Assembly: GCF_022414595.1 (NCBI RefSeq)
Contig: NZ_JADWYO010000002.1
Location: 124,001 to 188,000, forward strand
Direction of reading: 5' to 3'
From: Streptomyces sp. MUM 203J
Lineage (GTDB): Bacteria > Actinomycetota > Actinomycetes > Streptomycetales > Streptomycetaceae
Length of the DNA: 64,000 nucleotides
Shown here: in pieces, positions 1 to 8,479 of the stretch
Numbering within the stretch: the stretch's first letter is position 1
Layout: every line of letters starts with the position of its first letter
The notes under the pieces: generated by a model
Told to the model about the DNA's origin: nothing
The model's database searches: none
Seen by the model: only the letters and a program-made list of their open reading frames with translations
Position numbers and translations under genes: made by a program

Positions 1-252
1 CTGAAGTCAGCCTGACACCGTCCACCGGCGACCGCGCGACGACGCCACCTCCTCCCGCCTCGACGTTTTCAGCCACCGGGCATGCGCGCTGTGTGACGGA
101 TCGCGGGGTGTCGAGCGTCCGGCGGCACGGTGCACGGGAGTCGTATTTCGACTGAATGACTGATTGACCCTGTCCTGGAGCGATGTACCCCGGTACCGTC
201 CTGTTGCAGCAAGACTCAGGGGGGAGACCCAGGGGACACCGGGGGGTCGGAG
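1..252. other. Upstream non-coding region of the first operon
   Basis: No reading frame in this stretch has a plausible start, ribosome site and family content. It should hold the promoter of the operon that starts at 253. A TTGACC hexamer lies at 164-169, but no good -10 box follows at 17 bp (TACCCC at 186-191 is weak), so I do not call a promoter. Whether a gene ends just left of the window cannot be seen. Confidence 0.5.
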
Positions 253-1368
253 TTGAGCGGTGAGCGGGGACGTGTCCGTGCGCGGGTCGTCAGGCCGGGG
301 GAGCTGTCCGCGCGGGAGATCGAGGTGTGGCGGGAGCTGCGGGCGCGGTCCGGTGTTCCGGCCAATCCGTTCATGGAGCCCGAGTTCACGCTGGCCGTGG
401 GGCGGGCGCGGGCGCGCACCGCCCGGGTCGCCGTGCTGCGGGGGGACGGGGAGGAGCCACTGGGCTTCCTCCCGTACGAGAGGACCCGGTTCGGCGGTGC
501 CCGCGCCATCGGGTACGGGGTCTCGGACTGCCAGGGGGCCGTTCTGCGGCCCGGTTCCGGGCTGTCCGCTCGGGAACTCCTGCGAGGCTGCGGGATCTTC
601 GCCTTCGAGTTCGACAACCTGGAGGACGGGCAGGGGGCGTTGTCGGAGGGCGTCGTCGAGAGCTTCTCCTCGCCGGTCATCGATGTGAGCGGCGGTTACG
701 CCGCTTATGAGGCGTGGCTCCGCCGCCACTCGCCCAAGTTCCTGCGCACCACCCTGGCCAAGGAGCGGAAGCTCGGGCGGGAGAGCGGCGACGGGCTGCG
801 GTTCGTGTTCGACGAACGGGACCCCGCCGCCCTGCGCACCCTCATGGGCTGGAAGTCCGCGCAGTACCGCCGCACCGGGCGGCGCGACCGGTTCGCGCAG
901 GAGTGGATCAGCCGGCTCGTGCGGGACCTGCATCAGGCCGCCCCGGGCGGGCGCTCCGGTGTGCTGTCCGTGCTGTACGCGGGCGAGCGGCCGGTCGCCG
1001 CGCACTTCGGGCTGCGCTCCCGGACCGTCCTGTCCTGCTGGTTCCCCGCCTATGACCCGGACTTCCGCAGGTACTCGCCCGGTCTGGTCCTGCATCTCCG
1101 GATGGCCGAGGCCGCCGCCCGTGAGGGGATCGGACTCCTCGACCTCGGGCGGGGCGACGCCGAGTACAAGGACTCCCTCAGGACCGGGGCGCTCGCCGTG
1201 CACGAGGGCGCCTGCGTGAGGCCCGGCGTACGCTCCGGAGTGCGCTGGATCGGCCGCGAGCCGGTGCGCCGTGCCCACAGCTTCGTACGCAACCGTCGCG
1301 CCCTCGCCGGGCACGCCCGGCGTGTCCTCAATCATGTAGGGAGGTTCCGTGGGGGAACGCAGGGCTGA
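253..1368 (+). CDS. CelD/BcsL-type GNAT acetyltransferase
   Basis: 371-residue protein that reads like the FemAB/CelD group of GNAT-fold acyltransferases (Acetyltransf_6), enzymes often found in polysaccharide loci, where they are thought to acylate sugars or amino sugars. The second half carries the typical fold pattern, with a block around residues 235-300 (VLYAGERPVAAHFGLR, then SPGLVLHLRMAEAA and LLDLGRGDAEYKDSL) matching the acyl-CoA-binding half of the family. The start is a TTG at 253 with only a purine-rich leader in front of it; the GTG at 260 lies in another frame. It overlaps the next gene by 20 bp, so it is the first gene of the operon. The substrate cannot be read from the sequence. 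Confidence 0.8.
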   Translation: MSGERGRVRARVVRPGELSAREIEVWRELRARSGVPANPFMEPEFTLAVGRARARTARVAVLRGDGEEPLGFLPYERTRFGGARAIGYGVSDCQGAVLRPGSGLSARELLRGCGIFAFEFDNLEDGQGALSEGVVESFSSPVIDVSGGYAAYEAWLRRHSPKFLRTTLAKERKLGRESGDGLRFVFDERDPAALRTLMGWKSAQYRRTGRRDRFAQEWISRLVRDLHQAAPGGRSGVLSVLYAGERPVAAHFGLRSRTVLSCWFPAYDPDFRRYSPGLVLHLRMAEAAAREGIGLLDLGRGDAEYKDSLRTGALAVHEGACVRPGVRSGVRWIGREPVRRAHSFVRNRRALAGHARRVLNHVGRFRGGTQG

Positions 1369-2674
1369 TGCCTCGCCCGACGCTCCGGTGGGCGTGATCG
1401 ATCTCGAACTCTCCGAGGAGGGTGGTGAGTTGCTCGGCTTACGGGTCGTGTCGGGGGGTACCGCCCCGGTGCCAGGCCAGGCCGTGTTCGTGCTCCTGAG
1501 GCTCCGGGGGAGGCCCGTCGGCACCCTGCTCACCCGCATTCCCGACCCGGTCGGCGACGGCCCCCGTATCCATCTGCTCCAGGCCGCCCGGGACACGCTC
1601 CGGCGCCGTCCGCCCCGCGCCGACGGCGAGGGACCCCCGCCCGGCCCCCCGCCCCGCACCACGACCATCGTGGCCACCCGCGAGCGCCCCGGGCAGCTCG
1701 CCCGCGCTCTCGACTCCCTGCTCGCCCAGGACCACCCCGACCACGAGATCCTCGTCGTCGACAACGCCCCGCAGACCGGGAGTACGCGCGAACTCGTCGA
1801 GCACGGGTACGCGCCCCTCGGCGTCCGGTACGTCCGGGAGGACACCCCCGGGCTCGCCGTCGCCCACAACCGCGGAATCGCCGCCGCCGACCCCCGGTCG
1901 ACCGTCCTCGCCTTCACCGACGACGACGTGGTCGCGGACCCCCGCTGGGCCACCGCCCTCGCCGCCCCCTTCGCAGCCGATCCCCGGCTCGGCTGCGTCA
2001 CCGGGCTCATCCTGCCCGCCCGGCTCCAGACCCCAGCCCAGGTGCTGCTGGAGAGCCACGGCGGGTTCGCCAAGGGCTTCGTCCCGCGGACGTACGACCC
2101 CGAACGGCCGCCCGCAGACGAGCCGCTGTTCCCCTTCACCGCCGGGCGGTTCGGCTCCGGCGCCGGAATGGCCTTCCGCGCCCGGGCCCTGCGCGAGATC
2201 GGCGGATTCGACCCCGCCACCGGCACCGGAACCCCCGCCCGCGGCGGCGACGACCTGTACGGCTTCATCCGCGTCCTCACCGCCGGGTACCGCCTCCACT
2301 ACACGCCGGACGCCCTCGTCTGGCACCACCACCGCGAGACCTGGCAGGACCTCCGCAACCAGGCGTTCGGCTACGGGGCCGGGCTCACCGCCTGTCTCAC
2401 CGCCCTGATCGCCCGCCGCCCCGGGCTGCTCCCCGCCCTGATCGCCCGGCTGCCACGCGGCCTCGCCCACGCCCGCGCCATGACCGCCGGCCGGGGCGGC
2501 AGCGCCACGGACGACGCCGTACCGGGGGAGCACGGGAGCCGCGCCCATCCCTGGCCCCGCGAACTGTCCCGGCTGGAGCGGCGCGGCATGCTGCACGGCC
2601 CCCTCGGCTACCTCAAGGCCCGTCGGCGCCTCCGCGGCGCCGCCCGTACCCCCTGGGAGACCACGACCTCATGA
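1349..2674 (+). CDS. Family 2 glycosyltransferase
   Basis: 441-residue cytoplasmic GT2 enzyme. The GT-A domain starts near residue 108 (TTTIVATRERPGQLARAL), followed by LLAQDHPDHEILVVDN, a DDDVV metal and nucleotide-sugar site near residue 192, and a GGDDLYGF segment near residue 298 that fits the catalytic-base region. About 105 residues precede the fold and have no obvious domain. The GTG start lies 5 bp after a GGGAGG ribosome site (1339-1344) inside the end of the acetyltransferase gene. It overlaps the deacetylase gene at an ATGA junction, which suggests translational coupling. It probably adds a sugar to the growing repeat unit; donor and acceptor are unknown. Confidence 0.87.
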   Translation: MGERRADASPDAPVGVIDLELSEEGGELLGLRVVSGGTAPVPGQAVFVLLRLRGRPVGTLLTRIPDPVGDGPRIHLLQAARDTLRRRPPRADGEGPPPGPPPRTTTIVATRERPGQLARALDSLLAQDHPDHEILVVDNAPQTGSTRELVEHGYAPLGVRYVREDTPGLAVAHNRGIAAADPRSTVLAFTDDDVVADPRWATALAAPFAADPRLGCVTGLILPARLQTPAQVLLESHGGFAKGFVPRTYDPERPPADEPLFPFTAGRFGSGAGMAFRARALREIGGFDPATGTGTPARGGDDLYGFIRVLTAGYRLHYTPDALVWHHHRETWQDLRNQAFGYGAGLTACLTALIARRPGLLPALIARLPRGLAHARAMTAGRGGSATDDAVPGEHGSRAHPWPRELSRLERRGMLHGPLGYLKARRRLRGAARTPWETTTS

Positions 2675-3480
2675 ACGGCCCCGCCGACCCGATTCCCGTG
2701 CTGCTCTACCACGCCGTCATGGAGGACCCGCCGGACTGGATCGCGGAGTTCACCGTCACACCCCGGCGGTTCAGGGAGCACCTGGACGCCGTCGTCGACA
2801 GCGGGAGGACCGCCGTGCCGGTGTCCGCCCTTGCCGCGCGAGGAGCCGGGTCCGGGGCCGTGAGCCTTCCCGGACGGCCCGTCGTGCTCACCTTCGACGA
2901 CGGCTTCGCGGACCTGCCCGGCCCGACCGCCGAGGCCCTCGCCGCCCGCGCCCTGCCCGCCACCGCCTACCTCACCACCGGGGCCGTCACCCCCGGCCGG
3001 AGCAGCCTCCTGCCGCCCGCGCCCATGATGACGCTCGCCCAGGCCCCGGCCCTGGAGCAGCACGGCATCGAGGTCGGCGCCCACACGGTCACCCACCCGC
3101 AGCTCGACACCCTGCCGCCCCGCCTGGTCCGCCGCGAACTGCGCGAGTCCAAGCTCGTGCTGGAGGGCGTGCTGGGCCACGCCGTCGACCATCTCGCCTA
3201 CCCGCACGGCTACAGCAGCCGGGCCGTGCGGCGCGTCGCCCGGGACGTCGGGTACGTCTCGGCCGTCGCCGTGCGCCACGCGCTCAGCTCGCCTGTCGGC
3301 GACACGTTCCGCATCGCCCGGCTGATCGTCCGGCGCAGCCACACCGCCGCCGACGTGGCCGCCTGGATGGCCGGGCGCGGCGCCCGCCCCGCTCCGGGCC
3401 GCGACTCGCCCGCCACCGTCGGCTGGCGGCTGTACCGGCGGGCGCGAACCGCCGTACGGGGGGTGGAGTTCGCGGGCTGA
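2671..3480 (+). CDS. Polysaccharide deacetylase (NodB/CE4 type)
   Basis: 269-residue NodB-homology protein. Motif 1 is TFDDGF near residue 75, with the catalytic and metal-binding aspartates. Motif 2 is HTVTHP near residue 137, with both metal-binding histidines. A later AYPHG near residue 177 fits motif 3. No signal peptide is evident, so it may act in the cytoplasm on lipid-linked or nucleotide sugars, or be exported another way. The ATG overlaps the GT2 stop codon by 4 bp. With the neighbouring acetyltransferase it suggests that the glycan carries an acylation pattern that is edited. The CE4 family removes N- or O-acetyl groups; the substrate is inferred only from context. Confidence 0.88.
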   Translation: MNGPADPIPVLLYHAVMEDPPDWIAEFTVTPRRFREHLDAVVDSGRTAVPVSALAARGAGSGAVSLPGRPVVLTFDDGFADLPGPTAEALAARALPATAYLTTGAVTPGRSSLLPPAPMMTLAQAPALEQHGIEVGAHTVTHPQLDTLPPRLVRRELRESKLVLEGVLGHAVDHLAYPHGYSSRAVRRVARDVGYVSAVAVRHALSSPVGDTFRIARLIVRRSHTAADVAAWMAGRGARPAPGRDSPATVGWRLYRRARTAVRGVEFAG

Positions 3481-3541
3481 GCGGGCGGGGGAGGGATGGA
3501 CGGCAGCCGAGAACGCAGGGTCCCTTGGGGGGAGACGTACG

Positions 3542-5575
3542 GTGCACGACCGTGGAGCCGCATCACCAGCCGCCGATGACGCCAGAGCGGACGGCGAGGC
3601 CGTCTCCCTCGCCAAACCCGATGCGACGGAGGGGCCGGGGGAGGGGGGTGCCGCCGTCCCGTCCGGTCGGCCCGCCGGACCGGGCCCCGGTCCTGGTGCC
3701 GAACCCGGCGGCGCCGAACCGGGGGCCGAGGGGCCCGGTGCCCAGCCGGTCACCGGGCCCCTCGCCGGTCCGGTGCGCGGCCCGTGCGGCGTCCGCCTGC
3801 CCCTCCTCCATCCCCAAGCCGTCCTCAGCTGGCTGCCGTTACCGGTTGCCGCCGCGCTCTGGGGGTACGCGCTGCCCCGCATCGGGTTCCGGGACATCGG
3901 GGACTACGGGCTGCTCGACCGGTTCCCCGGCGCGTACTACGCCTCCCTCCTCGTCCTCACCGCCGGGTTCGTCGTCTCCCTGCGCCGCGCGGGAACGGCG
4001 CCCTGGTGGCCCGCGGCCCACACGGTCGCGGTGCTGGTGGCGCTGAAGGCGCCCCCCGCGCTCCTTTACGACTCCGTGCGCTACGCCTGGGCCGGCAAGC
4101 ACGACGAGGTGATCACCCGTCTGCTCACCGAGGGCACCGTCCACCCGTACACCGAGCTGTCCGGCGGCATGGCCGCCTACGACCAGTGGCCCGGCTTCTT
4201 CGCGCTGAACGCCGCGCTCGTGCGGGCCTTCGGCGTGGACGGCGCGGCCGTCTACGCCAACTGGGCGCCCGTCGTCCTCGGACTGCTCATGCTGCCGGTC
4301 CTCGTCCTGCTCTACCGCACCTTCACCGAGGACTGGCGGCTCGTCTGGACCGGCGTGTGGATCTTCCAGCTCGCCAACTGGGTCGGGCAGGACTACCTGT
4401 CCCCCCAGGGCTTCTCCTATCTGCTGTTCCTGACGATCCTCACCGTCGTCCTCCGGCACTTCGTACGCCCCGGCAGCGCCGGGCCCCTGCGGGACCGGGC
4501 GAGCATCGACCCGGCCGCCGCGCCGGTCCCGCCGTCCCGGACCCGGCGCGAGCGCGCCCTCGCCACGCTGCTGCTCCTGCCGCTCGTCGTCACCGTCAAC
4601 GCCTCCCACCAGCTCACGCCCGTGATGCTGTGCGCGACCCTCGCCGTCCTCTGCCTGACCCGGCGCCACCGGAACCTCGGGCTGCTCGCCGTGTGCGCGC
4701 TCGTCATGGCGGCGTGGTTCCTGACCATGGGGCGGCCCCTGTTCCTCGACACCCTGGGCGGCCTGCGCGATTCGCTGGGCGACCTGCTCGGCAACTCCCG
4801 CGCCGGGTACGCCGGAGACCCCACCGGGCCGGGGCCCGAGCTGGTCGGGGCGGCCAACATCGCGATGGTGCTGGCCCTCGCCGCGCTGGCCGCGACGGCG
4901 GTGCTGGTCCGGCGTCGGCTCGTGCGGAGCGCCCTGCCGCTGCTGCTCGCCTCGGCGGCGCCGCTGCCGATGTTCGCCGTCAACGACTACGGCGGCGAGA
5001 TGCTGTTCCGTGTCTACCTGTTCGGGCTGCCCGGTACGGCGTTCTTCGCCGCCGCGGCGCTCGTCCCTGCGGCGGGGGCCACCGGAAGGGCCTGGCGTGC
5101 CGCACGCCGGGCGACCGCGGTGGCCCTGCCCGTGGCACTCGCGGCCCTGCTGGCCGGGTTCCTGCCCTCGTACTACGGCAAGGAGGGCATGCACTACGCG
5201 CCCCCCGGCGAACTGGCCCTGGTCCGGCGGGCCCACGACCGCGCCCCCGACGGCGCGCTCATCATGGCGACGGCGGGTTCGTTCCCCGGCGCGTACACCC
5301 GCTACGACCACTACGAGCGCTGGTTCTTCACCGAGCAGGACGTTCCCGAGAACCTGGAGATGCTTGAGGACCCGGCCCGCTACCTGGCCGACGGCATCCC
5401 CGAGGGGCGGCCCGCGTACGTGATCCTCACCGCGACGCAGGAGAAGGCGGTGACCGGTGAGGGATATCTGCCGCCCGGCGGCTTCGCCGCGCTCACCGAG
5501 GCGCTGAGACGCTCGCCGCTCTTCCGCGTCGAGGAGGAGAACGAGCACGGGGTCGTTCTCGTGCACACGCCCTAA
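3542..5575 (+). CDS. Large multi-pass membrane protein, GT-C-like
   Basis: 677 residues. The first 75 are a disordered Gly/Pro/Ala-rich segment. The middle has about 12 hydrophobic segments separated by short loops, and the last 130 residues are soluble. An early loop (about residues 160-230) contains YDSVRYAWAGKHD and a PYTELSGGMAAYDQWPGFF stretch, reminiscent of the first extracytoplasmic loop of GT-C glycosyltransferases, and the soluble tail would be extracytoplasmic. I cannot name a family with certainty. The GTG start follows a GGGGGGAGA ribosome site. It lies 61 bp after the deacetylase and 29 bp before the next gene, so it is in the same operon. Its likely role is sugar transfer or polymerisation at the outer face of the membrane. 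Confidence 0.75.
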   Translation: MHDRGAASPAADDARADGEAVSLAKPDATEGPGEGGAAVPSGRPAGPGPGPGAEPGGAEPGAEGPGAQPVTGPLAGPVRGPCGVRLPLLHPQAVLSWLPLPVAAALWGYALPRIGFRDIGDYGLLDRFPGAYYASLLVLTAGFVVSLRRAGTAPWWPAAHTVAVLVALKAPPALLYDSVRYAWAGKHDEVITRLLTEGTVHPYTELSGGMAAYDQWPGFFALNAALVRAFGVDGAAVYANWAPVVLGLLMLPVLVLLYRTFTEDWRLVWTGVWIFQLANWVGQDYLSPQGFSYLLFLTILTVVLRHFVRPGSAGPLRDRASIDPAAAPVPPSRTRRERALATLLLLPLVVTVNASHQLTPVMLCATLAVLCLTRRHRNLGLLAVCALVMAAWFLTMGRPLFLDTLGGLRDSLGDLLGNSRAGYAGDPTGPGPELVGAANIAMVLALAALAATAVLVRRRLVRSALPLLLASAAPLPMFAVNDYGGEMLFRVYLFGLPGTAFFAAAALVPAAGATGRAWRAARRATAVALPVALAALLAGFLPSYYGKEGMHYAPPGELALVRRAHDRAPDGALIMATAGSFPGAYTRYDHYERWFFTEQDVPENLEMLEDPARYLADGIPEGRPAYVILTATQEKAVTGEGYLPPGGFAALTEALRRSPLFRVEEENEHGVVLVHTP

Positions 5576-5604
5576 TCGCTCTTGATCCACTGGAGGTTGC
5601 CGTC

Positions 5605-5991
5605 GTGCCGTCATCCGCCCAGTCCTTCCGTCCGTATGCGAGAGCGGCGCTCATGGCCTCCGGGTGGGTCGCCCTCGCCGCGGCCCTGCTGCCCGGCGGG
5701 TCCGCGCTGCGGTGGGTCCCGGTGCTGGCGTTCGTGTGCTTCGCCCCCGGCCTGGCTCTGCTGCTGCCCCGGCCCGGGGGCGCCCGGCTGGAGGCGGTCG
5801 CGCTGGCGGCACCGCTGAGCCTCGCCCCGGCGGTGCTGACGGCGACCTCGCTGTTCCTGCTGGAGGCGTTCTCCGTGGGGGTGTTCCTGGGGGTGCTGGC
5901 CGCGTTCACCACGGTGGCGGCGCTGCTGCCGGGGGTGCCGCTGCTCGGCGGGGCGGCGCCGCCCGAAGTGCGTGACGGGAGCGGACGATGA
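5605..5991 (+). CDS. Small four-helix membrane protein
   Basis: 128 residues with about four hydrophobic segments (residues 14-31, 35-51, 62-86, 90-112) and a short polar tail. GGAGG at 5591-5595 lies 9 bp before the GTG start. The next gene begins at an ATGA overlap. No catalytic motif is visible, and the family is not recognised. Position and size suggest an accessory subunit of the preceding membrane protein. Confidence 0.7.
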   Translation: MPSSAQSFRPYARAALMASGWVALAAALLPGGSALRWVPVLAFVCFAPGLALLLPRPGGARLEAVALAAPLSLAPAVLTATSLFLLEAFSVGVFLGVLAAFTTVAALLPGVPLLGGAAPPEVRDGSGR

Positions 5992-7166
5992 GGCCACGGC
6001 CCCGAAGGGCGCCGCTCAGGCTCCCGTCACGGCATACCCTCTTACGGCCCGCGCGCCCGTTCCTGCGCCACCCGGCGGTGACCGCCCTCGTGCTCGCCGG
6101 GGCGCTGCTGGTCACGGTCGGCGTCTGGATCGCCAGGCCGGACGGCGACGGCGGCGACGCTCCGCCCGAGGCCCACGGCCTGCCCGCCTACGCCGCCTCC
6201 GGCGAACCGCTCTCCGGGCCCTGCGCCCCCGACCGGCTCCTGCGGCCCCCGTGCGGTGCCTGGTGGGGCGCCTATGTGCCGTATGCGAAGAACGGCTCCC
6301 TCAAGGACGCGGTCCTCGGCTTCGAACGGAGGATCGGGCGTCGGCTGGACCTCGTCTACAACTACCACGACATGTCCCGCACCCCGCTCGACGGCGAACT
6401 GCTCACCCCCGACGAGCAGGAACTCGGCCGCGACCGGCTGCTGATGCTCGCCTGGGAGTCCACGGTCTGGACCGAGCCGCACCACGAGAACTGGACCGAG
6501 ACCCAGCTCGGCTGGAAGAACATCGCGTCCGGGAAGTACGACCGCGACATCATCGACCCGCAGGCGCGGCGGCTCAAGGCGTACGGGAAGCGGCTCTTCT
6601 TCTCCTTCGACCAGGAGACCGACTTCCGCATCCTCGAAGGTGCGGGCACCCCCGCGGAGTTCGTCGCGGCCTGGCGCCACATCCACGACCGGTTCCGGGA
6701 GCTGGGCGTGGACAACGTGGTGTGGGTGTGGACGGTCTCCGGCTACCTCGGGCACGCGGAGCAGATGAAGGCGCTCTACCCGGGGGACGCGTACGTCGAC
6801 TGGATCGGCATGGACCAGTACAACTACTACCTGTGCCACGACAGTACGAACTGGCTGGACTTCGCGTCGAGCCAGCGCCCGGCGTACGAGTGGATCCGGG
6901 CGAACATCTCGGCCGGCAAGCCCCTGATGCTCGCCGAGTTCGCGACGGCGCCCGATCCGCAGCGGCCGGAGCGGCAGCGGGAGTGGTACGAGGAGGTGCC
7001 GGAGGTCACGCGTGAGGAACTGCCCGAGGTGCGGGCGGTGGTGCAGTGGAACCGTCCGGTGCCGGGCGACCACTGCGATCTGACGGTCGACGAGGGACCG
7101 GCGCTGGAGGGGTACCGGAAGGCGGGGCAGGACGGCTACTTCCGGCAGCGGCCTCCGTCCCGGTGA
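5988..7166 (+). CDS. Membrane-anchored GH26-type endoglycosidase
   Basis: 392 residues. A basic N-terminus is followed by one hydrophobic segment (about 30-49), a signal anchor that places the enzyme outside the cell. The rest fits a family 26 beta-mannanase barrel: WWGAYVP near residue 92, a probable acid/base glutamate E210 in FFSFDQETDF, VWVWTV near 245, the loop DWIGMDQYNYY near 271, and a probable nucleophile E317 in LMLAEFAT. In classical GH26 the acid/base glutamate follows a histidine; here a glutamine precedes it. It is the last gene of the operon and overlaps the convergent flippase gene by 31 bp. It probably trims or releases the polymer made by this locus. Confidence 0.8.
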   Translation: MRPRPRRAPLRLPSRHTLLRPARPFLRHPAVTALVLAGALLVTVGVWIARPDGDGGDAPPEAHGLPAYAASGEPLSGPCAPDRLLRPPCGAWWGAYVPYAKNGSLKDAVLGFERRIGRRLDLVYNYHDMSRTPLDGELLTPDEQELGRDRLLMLAWESTVWTEPHHENWTETQLGWKNIASGKYDRDIIDPQARRLKAYGKRLFFSFDQETDFRILEGAGTPAEFVAAWRHIHDRFRELGVDNVVWVWTVSGYLGHAEQMKALYPGDAYVDWIGMDQYNYYLCHDSTNWLDFASSQRPAYEWIRANISAGKPLMLAEFATAPDPQRPERQREWYEEVPEVTREELPEVRAVVQWNRPVPGDHCDLTVDEGPALEGYRKAGQDGYFRQRPPSR

Positions 7167-8479
7167 GCCCGGCCCGGGGGCGCCGCTCCCGGGCCCCCGG
7201 TCCGCCGTGCCGCACCCACCAGCCCCGGCGCCGCCACCACTCCCATCACGGTCATCGACACCAGCATGGCCAGCCCCGCCCCCGAGATCCCCGCCACGCC
7301 CAGGAGCGCCGCCGCGCTCCCCAGCACCAGCACGCACATCACGCCCTGCACCGCCGCCAGACGGCCGGTGCGTCCCTGCACCCGCAGGACCCCGATGTAC
7401 AGCTCCACCGCCACCCGCGGCAGCGCCGCCACCGCCAGCAGCCGCAGCACCAGCGACCCGTGCTCGGCGTACGACGCGCCGAACAGCGTCAGGATGGACG
7501 GCGCGAAGACCACCAGCACGACCACCACCGGGACCAGCAGCAGCGCCATCCGCCGCAGTGCTCCCCGTACCCCCTCGGCCAGGGTCTCCGGGCTGTGCGA
7601 GGCGTGCGCGGTCAGCGAGGAGGCCATGTTGATGGCCATGAACTCCATGGTCCCGCCCACCGTGTACGCGGTGTAGAAGTAGCCGTTGTGCGCTGCGTCG
7701 AAGCGTACGGCGACCATCACCGGCAGCAGGTTGATCATCGCCAGGCTGAACAGCGCGCCCGCCGAGTCCCCGGCCAGGAACCGGCCCATCTCCCGTGCGC
7801 CCGGCGGCTCGCGGTCCCGGTCGGCGGCGGCCTGCCGGGGGATCAGCCGCCGGAAGACCAGCCAGCCCAGCGGCAGCACGGACAGCGCGATCGCGGCCGC
7901 CCACGACACGAAGACGCCCAGCACGGGCATCACCCCGGCCAGCACGATCAGCAGCACGAGCTTCCCCACCGAGAAGACCGCGTTGCCGACCGGCACCCAC
8001 ACCGCCTTCCGCAGCCCCGTCAGCACGCCGTCCTGGAGTGTCAGCAGCGCCCAGGCCACACACGCGGCGACGAAGAACAGCCCGGCGGGCAGCCCCCGCA
8101 GCGGTGCGTACGAGGGCCCCCACAGGTCCAGCGTGACGAGGAACGCGGCGCAGGCCAGGCACACGACGAGCGAACTCAGCCCGTACGCCCGCCACACCAG
8201 CGGTCCTGTGGCCCGGCCCGCGCGTGGCACGTACCGCACCACCGCACCGATCATGGTGGTGGCCGTGACGGAGGCGAGCAGCTTCATGGCGGCGATGGCG
8301 GCCGAGCCCTGGCCGACGGCTTCCTCGGTGTAGTGGCGGGCCGCGACCAGCCAGAAGCCGAGACCGAGCGCGGCGGAGACGCCGGTGGACAGCATGAGGG
8401 CGTAGGCGTTCCTGAAGAGCGAGTCGCCGCCGCCCACGGGTGTACGGGGCCGGTCCCGCACCCGGGTCGCGTCAGGCAC
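7136..8479 (-). CDS. Polysaccharide flippase (MATE/Wzx superfamily)
   Basis: 447-residue membrane protein with about 12-14 hydrophobic helices, starting with NAYALMLSTGVSAALGLGFW. This is the pattern of the MVF/PST exporter families, which flip lipid-linked repeat units across the membrane. The same frame stays open further upstream, but that part is a Pro/Arg-rich shadow of the DegT gene. I chose the GTG at 8479 because it overlaps the DegT stop by 8 bp (GTGCCTGA), a typical coupled start; another GTG lies at 8461. The 3' end overlaps the GH26 gene on the other strand. A second flippase lies at 24722-26038. Confidence 0.83.
   Translation of the reverse strand: MPDATRVRDRPRTPVGGGDSLFRNAYALMLSTGVSAALGLGFWLVAARHYTEEAVGQGSAAIAAMKLLASVTATTMIGAVVRYVPRAGRATGPLVWRAYGLSSLVVCLACAAFLVTLDLWGPSYAPLRGLPAGLFFVAACVAWALLTLQDGVLTGLRKAVWVPVGNAVFSVGKLVLLIVLAGVMPVLGVFVSWAAAIALSVLPLGWLVFRRLIPRQAAADRDREPPGAREMGRFLAGDSAGALFSLAMINLLPVMVAVRFDAAHNGYFYTAYTVGGTMEFMAINMASSLTAHASHSPETLAEGVRGALRRMALLLVPVVVVLVVFAPSILTLFGASYAEHGSLVLRLLAVAALPRVAVELYIGVLRVQGRTGRLAAVQGVMCVLVLGSAAALLGVAGISGAGLAMLVSMTVMGVVAAPGLVGAARRTGGPGAAPPGRAHRDGGRCRK

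Noticed and set aside
164..191. TTGACC / TACCCC promoter pair before the first gene
   Set aside because: The -35 is acceptable, but the -10 is poor and the spacing is 16 bp.
7..2280. Long open minus-strand frame (757 codons) over the first operon
   Set aside because: Arg/Pro/Gly-rich antisense shadow with no family content; the plus-strand genes explain the region.
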